Assembly: GCF_033097505.1 (NCBI RefSeq)
Contig: NZ_AP028654.1
Location: 1,880,001 to 1,944,000 of the forward strand
Source: Helicovermis profundi
Lineage (GTDB): Bacteria > Bacillota > Clostridia > Peptostreptococcales > Acidaminobacteraceae
Reading direction: 5' to 3'
Length of the DNA: 64,000 nt
The notes beneath the pieces were generated by a model. That model was not told the origin of the DNA. It did not search any database and saw nothing but the letters and a program-made list of their open reading frames with translations. Positions 55,394-64,000 of this stretch are shown here, in pieces (position 1 is the stretch's first letter; the number at the start of each line of letters is the position of its first letter). Both the position numbers and the translations under genes were made by a program.

Positions 55394-55861
55394 CTAATTA
55401 GTAGTATTTTCATTAATTCCATATGCTTCAAAAGCTTTATTTAACTTTATCAACTCATTTAGTATATTTTCATTCGTGTTATTAAGATTCGTCTGTGAAG
55501 TTAACATATCTGAATTAGTAGTATTTTTACTCAAATTTGAAACTAAACCACTAATGTTTTCATTTAATAATTTAACTTCAGCTACCAAAGAATCAGTTTT
55601 TGATAAATTCTTGTCTGAAATATCAACAAGTTGATTAGTAGATTCTAAAGCGCTAAATTGAGCCATTTGACCCATAAATTCATTATCTTTCATTGGACTA
55701 AGAGGATCTTGTGTAGATAACTGAGTAGTAAGAATTTTTAAAAACGCATCTTTATCTAATGTTTGATTTTTAACTTTTCTTTTATTCAATACATCGTTTT
55801 TAATTTGATCTAATACTGTTTTATTATCATTCGTTAGTACTCCCGAAATACCTTGAGCCAT
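55394..55861 (-). CDS. flgD: flagellar hook capping protein FlgD
   Basis: Scaffold at the tip of the growing hook. The N-terminal signature LDKDAFLKILTTQLSTQDPLSPMKDNEFMGQMAQFSALESTNQL is unmistakable. At 155 residues it is the short Gram-positive form without the C-terminal Ig/tudor domains. AAAGGAG precedes the ATG. Confidence 0.95.
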   Translation of the reverse strand: MAQGISGVLTNDNKTVLDQIKNDVLNKRKVKNQTLDKDAFLKILTTQLSTQDPLSPMKDNEFMGQMAQFSALESTNQLVDISDKNLSKTDSLVAEVKLLNENISGLVSNLSKNTTNSDMLTSQTNLNNTNENILNELIKLNKAFEAYGINENTTN

Positions 55862-55874
55862 ATCTTCATCTCCT

Positions 55875-57374
55875 TTATCTTAAAGTATTAATTGTAGAGT
55901 ATTCGTTATTTAGAGTTTTATTATCTTCTAAAATATCAAGTATATCTAAAAACTCTTCATTTTTTTGTTTTTTACTTGTTCCATTTTCATTTCCATCTTG
56001 AGAATTATGCTTATCCTGCTGATTTACAGATACGTCGAGTCCTGCTAGATCATACCCTTTATCCTGTAAAGAATTTCTAAGATCAATTAAATTTGACTCT
56101 AAAACTTGTTTAACTGAATTATTTTCAACATTAAATTCAGCTTCAACAATCCCTTTGTTAATTACAAGTTTAAGTGACACTTTACCAAGATTATTTGGCT
56201 TTAATTTAAGAACCATTTCAGAACCTGTTTCAGATAATTTGATGCTATTTTTTGTAAAATTAGTAATTTGCTTCATGACATTACTTTCAAAATTTTTAGT
56301 ACTAACCGGATTATTTAATTTTGCACTTCTAATTAAAGTATTTTCATTTTTAGAAATCTCAATATTTTTTCCTACAGAAATCTCAGTTTTAGTTTTAACA
56401 CCCTCAGTATCAATTTTTGAAACTGTTTTTGCAGCTGACTTTCTTCCTGTTTTAGAATTTTTTTTAATATTATTTTCTAGCTTACTTGAATTTACTTTTG
56501 TATTTTTATCTGTTTTATTAACTTCAACATCCTTACTTGTTATTTTCATTTCATCTGTGGGTTTAATTTCTTTTGTAACTTTTATATCCTTGCTTCCTTC
56601 ATCAGAAAGTTTATTTAATTTTTCTTTCAAACTTTCAATTTTTCCTATAAGCTTTTCAATCTTTTCTTTAGTTCCTTTTGTTTCATTTGTTTCTTTTGTT
56701 TCTTTTGTTTCTTTTGAATTTATATTTTTATCAATTTTTTCTATTGATTTTGTATCATTTTTTGAAACTTTATCAATAGTTGGGACTTTTGTTTTATTAT
56801 CGGTTTTTTTATCTAATTTTAAAACACTATCAATGTTTTTTTCAGTTAAATCAATAATATTTTCTAAGTTTTTTATGAAGTTATTTGTATCACTAACATT
56901 CAGTGTTTCTAATTGTTTAATTAACGATTCAAAATTATTAACATCATTATTGTCTAAATTTTCAACATCAATATTATCAATAAAATCTAAAATTGAATTG
57001 ATATCCTGTTCCGAGATATCACCTTTTTTACTTAATGATTTTAGTTTTTTTAGAGCTTTATTAACTTCTTTTTTCAGCTTATCGATTTTTTCACTAATAT
57101 CATTTTTTTTATTCAAATTACTTTCAACCTTTTTACTCAATTTAGGTTTTTTATCAATATTTTTTTGAGAACTATTAATTCTTTTTTCTTTGAGACCTAT
57201 CGATTTGTCCTCAACCGTTTTCATTTTATTACTCTTGTTTCTAGTTAAACTTTTATTACTATAAGCTTTTTTTTCTAGTACTGATTTAAAACCTTTATCC
57301 ACAGATTTGTTAAAGGACGTATCAAAGTGTTTAACTTTAGCTACACTAACCACACTAAGCACATCGTTTGTCAT
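55875..57374 (-). CDS. fliK: flagellar hook-length control protein FliK
   Basis: Molecular ruler that stops hook export. The first ~380 residues are low complexity, rich in Lys, Asn, Ser, Asp and Thr, with a Lys-Glu-Thr repeat around residue 225. The C-terminal Flg_hook domain (about 390-450) has SETGSEMVLKLKPNNLGKVSLKLVINKG and ANLR-like ESNLIDLRNSLQDKGY. ATG 57374 follows AAGGAGGTG. Length 499 residues. Confidence 0.88.
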   Translation of the reverse strand: MTNDVLSVVSVAKVKHFDTSFNKSVDKGFKSVLEKKAYSNKSLTRNKSNKMKTVEDKSIGLKEKRINSSQKNIDKKPKLSKKVESNLNKKNDISEKIDKLKKEVNKALKKLKSLSKKGDISEQDINSILDFIDNIDVENLDNNDVNNFESLIKQLETLNVSDTNNFIKNLENIIDLTEKNIDSVLKLDKKTDNKTKVPTIDKVSKNDTKSIEKIDKNINSKETKETKETNETKGTKEKIEKLIGKIESLKEKLNKLSDEGSKDIKVTKEIKPTDEMKITSKDVEVNKTDKNTKVNSSKLENNIKKNSKTGRKSAAKTVSKIDTEGVKTKTEISVGKNIEISKNENTLIRSAKLNNPVSTKNFESNVMKQITNFTKNSIKLSETGSEMVLKLKPNNLGKVSLKLVINKGIVEAEFNVENNSVKQVLESNLIDLRNSLQDKGYDLAGLDVSVNQQDKHNSQDGNENGTSKKQKNEEFLDILDILEDNKTLNNEYSTINTLR

Positions 57375-57386
57375 CAATACACCTCC

Positions 57387-58622
57387 TTAATTTGGTAAAG
57401 TCATTTTTCTAGATAAATCAGAAGCAAGATTATTATCTAATAAAGAAAGTATCTCGCTAATTTTTTTATTAGAAAAACTCTTTAATAATGATAATGCAAT
57501 ATCTTCATCCGTTAATACTATTTTTTCTCCATTATCAAGAGTATATTCAGTTGGCCTAGCACTATTTCTCACCATATTTTTAATAAGCAGTGCAACTTTG
57601 TCGCTTGTCATCTGATTATATACATCTGATAATTCTTTAGTATTATCGTCAAAACTCTTGTAAATCTTTAATGATTTTAAAATATCTTTAGTTACAGTAT
57701 CTTTTCCATTTTCAAGTACTTGATTTTCTTTTATACTGTTTATTAAATTAAATGTAAAAGTATCATCACTTATTTTTGATAGAATTTTTCCAGCCTTAAT
57801 TGGTCCGAGTTCATTATACAAAACCGAAAGCTCATCTATAGTATATGTTTTTGTATTACCAATAGTATCAATCAATTTATTTACATCTTCTGTACTATAT
57901 ATATCGGCAATATTTTTTAAATTTTCTCTTCTATTTTTATCATTAGCAATCGCTTTTTTAATTTCAACATTTTTTTCAAATGGAATGTATTCAAAAGTTT
58001 TGTCAAAATCTTCTTTATTCATGAATTTTAACAGAGTTGAAGCTTTTTCAGAATCCATAACATTTACAATTGCTGCAAGATCTTTATATCCATTTATAGA
58101 ACTTTTTATAATATTCTTCATTTCATCTATTGCAGTTGAAACTGAAATAGATGTTAGATAATCAGCTTTCTTCTTTAATTCGTCAGAAGTTTCTGTATTT
58201 ATTTGATCTATTGTATTAGCAATAACGTCTTTTTTCATTGTACTATCACGAACTCCTTCTAGTACTATTTCTGTTCTATTAGGATTTGTTCTAAGCATTG
58301 ATTTTATAACTGAATTGTAGACAGCAGTATCATCACTTTTTAGCACAAGGAGTTTATCAATAGCTCTTGTAGTTTCAATAGTAAGCATATAATCTGATAT
58401 TTTTTTTATTTTCATAGTATTTTCTTGGGGTGTTGGAAAACTATCAAAGTAATTTCCCACCGGACCAGGCACATTTGAAAGTATGTCATTTGCCTGAGTT
58501 TTAAATGACTGGTTTAAAAAATATACTCCAGTAATCACACCGCCCGGTAATATAAAAAAAACTAACAATAAAACTAATACCACTTTAAATGATCCACCTT
58601 TTTTCTTGTTTTCTTCAGTCAT
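57387..58622 (-). CDS. ylxF: enlarged YlxF/MotE-like membrane protein with MgtE_N-type repeats
   Basis: N-terminal charged segment, one membrane helix (VVLVLLLVFFILPGGVITGVYFL) and a ~380-residue extracytoplasmic part. The latter has several MgtE_N-like helical repeats, for example NVMDSEKASTLLKFMNKED, NELGPIKAGKILSKISDD, NQMTSDKVALLIKNMVRN and a final SFSNKKISEILSLLDNN. The B. subtilis YlxF gene lies at the same place between fliJ and fliK but is about half as long; related MotE acts as a stator/MotB chaperone in Alphaproteobacteria. A motor role is therefore likely but not proven. Confidence 0.78.
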   Translation of the reverse strand: MTEENKKKGGSFKVVLVLLLVFFILPGGVITGVYFLNQSFKTQANDILSNVPGPVGNYFDSFPTPQENTMKIKKISDYMLTIETTRAIDKLLVLKSDDTAVYNSVIKSMLRTNPNRTEIVLEGVRDSTMKKDVIANTIDQINTETSDELKKKADYLTSISVSTAIDEMKNIIKSSINGYKDLAAIVNVMDSEKASTLLKFMNKEDFDKTFEYIPFEKNVEIKKAIANDKNRRENLKNIADIYSTEDVNKLIDTIGNTKTYTIDELSVLYNELGPIKAGKILSKISDDTFTFNLINSIKENQVLENGKDTVTKDILKSLKIYKSFDDNTKELSDVYNQMTSDKVALLIKNMVRNSARPTEYTLDNGEKIVLTDEDIALSLLKSFSNKKISEILSLLDNNLASDLSRKMTLPN

Positions 58623-58632
58623 TTCATCACCA

Positions 58633-59070
58633 CTATTTCGAATTTTTGTAGTTTACTATTTCATCAATTAACTTATTTTCCATTTTTTCAATTTCTTTTA
58701 AAAATAATTTTTCTTTTTTTTCTTTTAATTTTTCCATTATTTTTTTTTCTTTAAGAATCTCCACATATTCTTCTCTTGCTTTTTTTAATTCAAACAGTAT
58801 AGTTTCAATTTTAAATTCTACATCCTTTAATGAATCTACATAATATTTTTTATTTCTTTCAATTTCCAAAAGAACACTAGCTTGGCATCCGTTTTGCAGT
58901 TGTTCCTGTATTTCTTTAAAATACTTTATTCTATTAGTTAAAATATTATCTCTTTTAGTTTCAAGTTTCATTAATTCGATGTTAAGATTTGCTATTAATA
59001 TTTTTATTTTACTTTCTTCATTAATTCGCATTTTTAAGATATTTTCATATTTAAATTTAAATTTTTTCAA
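58633..59070 (-). CDS. fliJ: flagellar export chaperone FliJ
   Basis: Coiled-coil stalk of the export ATPase. The 145 residues are almost wholly helical and Lys/Glu-rich, starting with the family motif KFKYENILKMR. The start is TTG 59070, 5 bases after GGAGG. It follows fliI by 12 bases in standard order. Confidence 0.9.
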   Translation of the reverse strand: MKKFKFKYENILKMRINEESKIKILIANLNIELMKLETKRDNILTNRIKYFKEIQEQLQNGCQASVLLEIERNKKYYVDSLKDVEFKIETILFELKKAREEYVEILKEKKIMEKLKEKKEKLFLKEIEKMENKLIDEIVNYKNSK

Positions 59071-59082
59071 AAAAACCTCCGA

Positions 59083-60393
59083 TTAATTTTCAATTGCTAA
59101 TAGTTCATTAACCACTTCATCAAAAGTAAATTTTTCTTCAACTTTTTGAGTAAGTAAATTATTAATATCATCTCTTTTATCTATAGCTAAATCAATTTTT
59201 TCATCAGTTCCTTTTTTATATGCACCTATATTTATCAAATCTTCTACCTCGTTATACTTAGAAGTAAGTTCTTTAACATATCTAGCGCATCTCATATGAT
59301 TTTCTCCGGCAATTAAAGGCATAACTCTACTTACACTTGACATAACATCTATCGCAGGGTAATGAGCCATATCAGCTAATTTTCTCGATAGTACTATATG
59401 TCCATCTAGTATTCCTCTTACAGCGTCTGAAATTGGTTCATTTAAATCGTCGCCATCTACTAGAACTGTATAAAGTCCTGTTATTGATCCAACATCAGAC
59501 GTTCCCGCTCTTTCAAGTAATTTAGGTAATGCCGCAAAAACGCTTGGTGTGTAACCCTTACTAACTGGCGGTTCTCCAATAGCTAGTCCGACTTCACGCT
59601 GCGCCATTGAAAATCTAGTTAGTGAATCCATCATAAGAAGTACATCTTTACCTTGATCTCTAAAATATTCAGAGATTGCCGTAGCAAGAAGTGCCCCTTT
59701 GATTCTTACTAAAGCAGGTTGGTCAGATGTTGCAACTATTACTACTGACCTTCTAAGACCCTCTTCACCTAAATCGGTTTCTATAAACTCCCTTACCTCT
59801 CTTCCTCTCTCTCCTATTAAGGCTATTACATTTACATCAGCAGAAGTATTTCTGGCAATCATTCCCATTAGAGTACTCTTTCCAACGCCGGAGCCAGCAA
59901 AAATCCCAATTCTCTGCCCCTTACCACAAGTAAGCATTCCATCAATTGCTTTTATACCTAGAGGTAGCACTTCTCTAATTTTTTTTCGAAGTAGTGGATT
60001 CGGCGGAATATTAAAGGCAGGATATTTTTTTGAATATAATAATTTTATGCCTCCATCTATTGGAGTGCCTAGTCCGTCTAAGACTCTTCCCAAAATATTA
60101 TTTCCAACTCCTACTTGTAAATAATGGCCCGTAGCAACTACTTTGCTTCCCGGACCAATTCCACCTAATTCACCTAAAGGCATTAAAAGTACTACTTCAT
60201 CTCTAAAACCTACTACTTCTGCCTTTATATATGATTCTTTTTTTACAGAATATATTTCACATACTTCACCTAGCTTAACCATAGGACCCTTCGATTCAAT
60301 CGTTAATCCAATAATTTTACTCACTCGACCGCTATATTTAATTAAATTCATTTGATTCAATTCATGAAAATACTTATTAAAGGGTATCTTCAA
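59083..60393 (-). CDS. fliI: flagellum-specific ATPase FliI
   Basis: F1-beta-like ATPase that drives protein export. It has Walker A GSGVGKSTLMGMIA, Walker B LLMMDSLTRFSMAQREVGLA, the catalytic GERGREVREF and VDGDDLNEPISDAVRGILDGHIVLSR. TTG 60393 with AGGAG 8 bases upstream is chosen; a GTG three codons earlier abuts the binding site inside fliH. Length 436 residues. Confidence 0.96.
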   Translation of the reverse strand: MKIPFNKYFHELNQMNLIKYSGRVSKIIGLTIESKGPMVKLGEVCEIYSVKKESYIKAEVVGFRDEVVLLMPLGELGGIGPGSKVVATGHYLQVGVGNNILGRVLDGLGTPIDGGIKLLYSKKYPAFNIPPNPLLRKKIREVLPLGIKAIDGMLTCGKGQRIGIFAGSGVGKSTLMGMIARNTSADVNVIALIGERGREVREFIETDLGEEGLRRSVVIVATSDQPALVRIKGALLATAISEYFRDQGKDVLLMMDSLTRFSMAQREVGLAIGEPPVSKGYTPSVFAALPKLLERAGTSDVGSITGLYTVLVDGDDLNEPISDAVRGILDGHIVLSRKLADMAHYPAIDVMSSVSRVMPLIAGENHMRCARYVKELTSKYNEVEDLINIGAYKKGTDEKIDLAIDKRDDINNLLTQKVEEKFTFDEVVNELLAIEN

Positions 60394-60394
60394 T

Positions 60395-61177
60395 TTATTC
60401 ACTCCTTAATAAATCTAAAAACTCAAGTTTTAATTTTTCAAATTGCGTCCAAATACCACTATCTACACTACCATATGATGTTTCAATAATACAACTTCCT
60501 TTAGTAAGCGATGAGTCTTCTTTAATCAAAATATCATCGACATCTTCATAATTAGAAATAATTTTGTCTTTAATAGTAAGCGCATTTATATAATCATCTG
60601 AAAATACTTTTAAAGTAACTATTCCTTTATATGATGTTTTTTCAATAGCTTTTTTTACAATTTCAATTAAATACGAATCATCTGTATCAATTATTCTATT
60701 CATTATTTTATCAACTATACTAATAACTAAGTTAACTATATCTTCTTCCGAATCACTGATTATTTTATTGTACTTATTTATAGAAGTTTCTTTATTTTTG
60801 TTAATTTCAGAAATGATTTCTATCATTTCAGTCCTAGCTTTTTCAAGACCTTGTTCTTTTCCTATATTAAAACCCTCAATTTTCGACTTTTCAAGAATTG
60901 CTTTAGAATCATCATAAGCTTTTTCAATAATATTATTATACTCGTTTTCAGCTTCTTTGATTTTTTCTTTTGATTCTTGAACAAGTTGATCCATATAGTT
61001 TTCGGTATCTTTTCTTGTTTTTTCTACAATATCATCGTCATTTTCAACACCAGGTTTTTGAGTAGAAGTCAAATCAAATGAACTTATAATTTCTTGGTTA
61101 GTAATAATAATATCATCTGCTAATTTATATTTTTTATTATCTAATACCACTCTTGAGGCTTTAAATACTTTAGACAA
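60395..61177 (-). CDS. fliH: flagellar export negative regulator FliH
   Basis: Peripheral stalk/regulator of FliI. The middle third is a charged coiled coil with periodic small residues, and the C-terminal domain has VVNL-like IVNLVISIVDKIM and the KGSCIIETSYGSVDSGIWTQFEKL end typical of FliH. TTG 61177 follows GGAGGAG in the end of fliG (8-base overlap). Length 260 residues. Confidence 0.92.
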   Translation of the reverse strand: MSKVFKASRVVLDNKKYKLADDIIITNQEIISSFDLTSTQKPGVENDDDIVEKTRKDTENYMDQLVQESKEKIKEAENEYNNIIEKAYDDSKAILEKSKIEGFNIGKEQGLEKARTEMIEIISEINKNKETSINKYNKIISDSEEDIVNLVISIVDKIMNRIIDTDDSYLIEIVKKAIEKTSYKGIVTLKVFSDDYINALTIKDKIISNYEDVDDILIKEDSSLTKGSCIIETSYGSVDSGIWTQFEKLKLEFLDLLRSE

Positions 61178-62180
61178 TTAATTCATCTCCTCCACCTCTT
61201 GCAATTATAATTTCACCTGCTTCTTCAAGTTTTCTAATTACATTAACAATTTTTTGTTGTGCTTCTTCAACATCACGAAGTCTAACAGGTCCCATAAACT
61301 CCATATCTTCCTTAAGCATTTCTCCCATTCTCTTAGACATATTAGCAAAAATAATTTCTTTAACTTCTTCTGTAGAGCCTTTAAGTGCAACAGAAAGTTC
61401 GCTATTATCAATTTCTCTAATAAATCTTTGGATAGAAACACTATCAAGATTAATAATATCTTCAAATACAAACATTCTCTTTCTAATTTCTTCAGCAAGA
61501 TCTGCATTTTGAATTTCGAGAGTTTCCATAATGAATTTTTCTGTTCCTCGATCAACAGAATTCAAAATATCTACAATCGATTGAATTCCACCAGTAGAAG
61601 CATAATCTTGTGTAACCATAGAAGAAAGTTTTCTCTCCAGTACTAATTCCACTTCTTTTATTATCTCTGGTGAAGTAGAATCCATTGTAGCAATTCTCTG
61701 CGCTACATCAGCCTGTTTATCCTGAGGTAAAGAAGCTAGTATTGTAGCAGATTGACTAGCTGATAAATAAGAAAGTATTAATGCCAAAGTTTGAGGATGT
61801 TCATTTTGTATAAAGTTAAGAAGCTGAGATGCATCTGCTTTTCTTACGAAATCAAAAGGTCTAACTTGAAGTGAAGCCGTTAATTTATTTATAATTTCAA
61901 GTGCTTTTTGTGATCCCATCGCTTTTTCTAAGACTTCTTTAGCATATCCTATACCACCCTCGGAAATAAATTCTTTAGCTAAACAAATTTGATAAAACTC
62001 TTCCATTACAGCTTCTTTTTCTTCTGGGCTAACTTTTCTCATATTTGCAATTTCAAGTGTTAATTCTTCTATCTCATCATCTGGAAGCTGAGAAAAAATC
62101 TGCGCTGACTTATCAGGACCAAGCCCTATCAATAAAATTGCAGCTTTTTCCTTACCATTTAATCCACCTTTTTTCGCCAT
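61170..62180 (-). CDS. fliG: flagellar motor switch protein FliG
   Basis: Rotor protein that meets MotA and generates torque. It has the N-terminal FliF-binding domain (KAAILLIGLGPDKSAQIF), the middle armadillo domain with FVRKADASQLLNFIQNEHPQTLALILS and the C-terminal torque helix (IREIDNSELSVALKG, DMEFMGPVRLRDVEEAQQKIV) with charged residues. Length 336 residues. Confidence 0.96.
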   Translation of the reverse strand: MAKKGGLNGKEKAAILLIGLGPDKSAQIFSQLPDDEIEELTLEIANMRKVSPEEKEAVMEEFYQICLAKEFISEGGIGYAKEVLEKAMGSQKALEIINKLTASLQVRPFDFVRKADASQLLNFIQNEHPQTLALILSYLSASQSATILASLPQDKQADVAQRIATMDSTSPEIIKEVELVLERKLSSMVTQDYASTGGIQSIVDILNSVDRGTEKFIMETLEIQNADLAEEIRKRMFVFEDIINLDSVSIQRFIREIDNSELSVALKGSTEEVKEIIFANMSKRMGEMLKEDMEFMGPVRLRDVEEAQQKIVNVIRKLEEAGEIIIARGGGDELIV

Positions 62181-62194
62181 AAAATTCTACTCTC

Positions 62195-63739
62195 CTACTC
62201 TTCGTTAATCCAAGCTCTAAGAAGTTGTGCAACAGCTTCTGGACTCGAATCAATAAATTTCTCTATTTGATACTTTGGACTTGACTTGTCTTCATATTCT
62301 GATGGTATTTCTTCCAATTCTTGAATTTGCTCTTCCATTTCTTTTTGAAGTTGTTCTTCTTTCTCTTTTCCCTTTCTTCTTAAAAGAACAAATATAACTA
62401 AACCACCAATTAATAAGGATGCTACAATTACTCCAAATAGCCAGATTGGAACACCGTTTGTAGTCGTAGCCATACTTGAAACAAGATCATATCCAGCATT
62501 GGGATCTGCAAATTTTCTAGCTTGGACTTCAACAACTTTTGCATCAAATCCCGAAACAGCTGAAACCAAACTTTTTAATTCATTTTTATGAGCATCTGTT
62601 AGTTTATTATCAACTAAAGCATCAGTATTAACTACTACGCCTATACTTATTTCTTTAATTTGTCCTTTAGCTTTAGAAATTTGAGTACTGATTTCATTAA
62701 GTTCATAATTAAGTGTTTTTGAAGCTTTATTATAACCAGAAGTTCCTGTATCACTAGCAGCATAATTTGTTGTGGTTGTATTAGTATCTGTTCCTGGCGC
62801 TCCAGCACCTGTATCTCCATTTTTTACATCTTCCGTTATCTGAGACATACTTCTAACCATACCATTTGTTTCCCCCTCAATTGGAGGAGAAAATACTTTT
62901 GTCGACGTATCCTTTGAATCAAAATCCAAAGTTACAGTAGCCATAACTTTAACGTTATTTTTGCCATATAAACTTGAAAGAAATTCTGTTATTCTGTCTT
63001 GAAGACGAGTCTCAACTGATTTTGTTAAATCAAATTGACTAGAGGCAACATACCCATCATCATATACACCAGATTTGTTTAATTCAACTCCTGTATTGTC
63101 AATTATTGATACATTATTTTTTTTAAGTCCCTTAACTGAATTAACTAGGATCATTACAATACCATCAACTTGTGGCTGGCTTAGAGTAGATCCATTTTTC
63201 ACTTTTAAAATAACACTCGCCTTAGACTCAGAATCATCTGTTAATAAATAGGCAGAATCACTTGGTATAAATAACTGAACTACAGCTTCATCAATACCAT
63301 CTAAAAATTCAATTGCTTGCTCAAGAGCTGATGCTTTAGCAATTAAAAACATTTTATCTTTTTCTTCTGAAGTCATTGTTAAAGAGTTACTAGCAAATGC
63401 ATCTGTCCAAGTAAAATCTTTTTGATTTAATACACCTTGTACAGATAAGGACATTTTCGCCTTGCTTAATTGATTTTTATCAACTAAAATTGTTGTAGTG
63501 TTTTGGTCTTTCCATTTTATTCCATCTTTGTCTAGCGCCGCTGTAATAGAAGACGCTTCAGAAACAGTAACATTTTGAGCAAGAGTAACATAATTAACTC
63601 GTGTAAGTAGAATTATAACCGCTGCGAATATCAAAACAAATACTATAGCACCACCAATTATTAAGTATCTTCTTTTTTTATCCATTGTTGAAAAAAAATC
63701 ATTCATTTGAGTTCTTATTCTATTTAAAAACTCTCCCAT
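62195..63739 (-). CDS. fliF: flagellar MS-ring protein FliF
   Basis: Forms the MS ring in the cytoplasmic membrane. It has an N-terminal membrane helix (YLIIGGAIVFVLIFAAVIILL), two ring-building motifs (DGIKWKDQNTTTILVDKNQL and EFLDGIDEAVVQLF), a Thr/Asn-rich loop, a second membrane helix near 440 (IWLFGVIVASLLIGGLVIFVLL) and the C-terminal FliG-binding tail. ATG 63739 behind AGAGGT is chosen; the TTG upstream has no site. Length 514 residues. Confidence 0.96.
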   Translation of the reverse strand: MGEFLNRIRTQMNDFFSTMDKKRRYLIIGGAIVFVLIFAAVIILLTRVNYVTLAQNVTVSEASSITAALDKDGIKWKDQNTTTILVDKNQLSKAKMSLSVQGVLNQKDFTWTDAFASNSLTMTSEEKDKMFLIAKASALEQAIEFLDGIDEAVVQLFIPSDSAYLLTDDSESKASVILKVKNGSTLSQPQVDGIVMILVNSVKGLKKNNVSIIDNTGVELNKSGVYDDGYVASSQFDLTKSVETRLQDRITEFLSSLYGKNNVKVMATVTLDFDSKDTSTKVFSPPIEGETNGMVRSMSQITEDVKNGDTGAGAPGTDTNTTTTNYAASDTGTSGYNKASKTLNYELNEISTQISKAKGQIKEISIGVVVNTDALVDNKLTDAHKNELKSLVSAVSGFDAKVVEVQARKFADPNAGYDLVSSMATTTNGVPIWLFGVIVASLLIGGLVIFVLLRRKGKEKEEQLQKEMEEQIQELEEIPSEYEDKSSPKYQIEKFIDSSPEAVAQLLRAWINEE

Positions 63740-63780
63740 ATATGTAACCTCTCTTTTTTTATATGTCAATCAACAAAACA

Positions 63781-63817
63781 ATTTCTTAATTTAATATATG
63801 ATATTAAATTAAGAAAT
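63781..63817 (-). promoter_or_regulatory. intercistronic hairpin between fliE and fliF
   Basis: A perfect 17-bp stem (63781-63797 with 63801-63817) with an ATG loop lies 12 bases beyond the fliE stop. The minus-strand exit is TGTTTTGTTG, which is only moderately T-rich. It may be a partial terminator, an RNase site or a stabiliser. Confidence 0.6.
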
Positions 63818-63828
63818 CTAATTTATAA

Positions 63829-64000
63829 TTAAAATTGTATCCTCATTATCTCTTTATAAGCATCCATAATTTTATTTCTTACTTCTACTGCAAAATCTAA
63901 AGTTACTTCCGCCTTTTGAGATGCAATCATTACTTCATGTAAATTTTCAACATCGCCAACTGCAAGAAGTTGATCCATTTTATTAGAATCTATTTCAGAT
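63829..64000 (-). CDS. fliE: flagellar hook-basal body protein FliE (3' part)
   Basis: Only the C-terminal ~57 codons are in the window; the 5' end lies to the right. The translation ends with LAVGDVENLHEVMIASQKAEVTLDF and a final VRNKIMDAYKEIMRIQF, the diagnostic FliE C-terminus that joins the MS ring to the rod. The stop is TAA at 63829-63831. Confidence 0.93.
   Translation of the reverse strand, partial: SEIDSNKMDQLLAVGDVENLHEVMIASQKAEVTLDFAVEVRNKIMDAYKEIMRIQF

Noticed and set aside
56155-57168. 337-codon plus-strand reading frame opposite fliK
   Set aside because: The length results from the low-complexity Lys/Ser/Asn composition of fliK, which gives a hydrophobic Phe/Leu/Ser translation on the other strand. 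No start signal or recognisable domain is present.

Overview
The window is AT-rich DNA from a motile, low-GC, Gram-positive (monoderm) bacterium. The most likely source is an anaerobic Clostridia of the Peptostreptococcales/Tissierellales type; this is inferred from gene order and gene families, not from a marker gene. All but two genes are on the minus strand, so transcription runs right to left.

Layout from right to left, in the direction of transcription. (1) 63.8-32.6 kb is a long flagellar/chemotaxis superoperon: fliE(partial)-fliF-fliG-fliH-fliI-fliJ-ylxF-fliK-flgD-flgE-(flagellar operon protein)-flbD-motA-motB-fliL-fliM-fliY-cheY-fliO-fliP-fliQ-fliR-flhB-flhA-flhF-flhG-(PilZ protein)-cheB-cheA-cheW-cheC-cheD-sigD-(DUF342/FapA-like)-(small basic protein)-(SwrB-like protein). 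It encodes the basal-body MS ring and C ring, the type III export apparatus, hook assembly, the stator, the signalling core and the late flagellar sigma factor. (2) 32.5-28.0 kb is rpsB-tsf-pyrH-frr-uppS-cdsA: translation elongation, UMP kinase, ribosome recycling and undecaprenyl/phospholipid synthesis. (3) 27.9-18.9 kb is dxr-rseP-ispG-fetA-fetB-polC: isoprenoid synthesis, a site-2 protease, a two-gene ABC transporter and the replicative polymerase. (4) 18.9-17.6 kb is unusual: three 140-bp tandem copies of a palindrome-rich element, a methyltransferase gene and a second structured non-coding stretch. (5) 17.5-9.5 kb is the rimP-nusA-ylxR-ylxQ-infB-rbfA-nrnA-truB-ribF-rpsO translation/RNA cluster. 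(6) 9.4-7.3 kb is pnp. (7) 7.2-2.7 kb is an RND permease plus lipoprotein adaptor, the only plus-strand genes. (8) 2.4-0.7 kb is an M16 protease gene and dut. (9) 0.7-0 kb is non-coding, with a terminator and inverted repeats.

The backbone follows the Bacillus subtilis order from the fla/che operon through rpsB, polC, nusA, infB and rpsO to pnp and the M16 protease. Against that order, fetAB, the methyltransferase plus repeats, and the RND pair look like insertions, while proS and ylxP are missing. Promoters can be read upstream of pnp, rpsO, rimP and rpsB; three of the four have a TTGCAA/TTGCAT -35 box, and all have 17-bp spacing. In two places the -35 box directly follows the T-tract of the preceding operon's terminator.

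I do not see a new defence, toxin or CRISPR-type system here. The least explained parts are the repeat cluster at 18501-18913, whose copies differ by changes that keep a hairpin paired, the folded stretch at 17690-17853, and a few poorly characterised flagellar accessory proteins (an enlarged YlxF/MotE-like protein, a SwrB-like membrane protein with a helix-turn-helix-like end, and a small Lys-rich protein). Many genes are best started at TTG or GTG, and I moved starts where the ribosome binding site required it.
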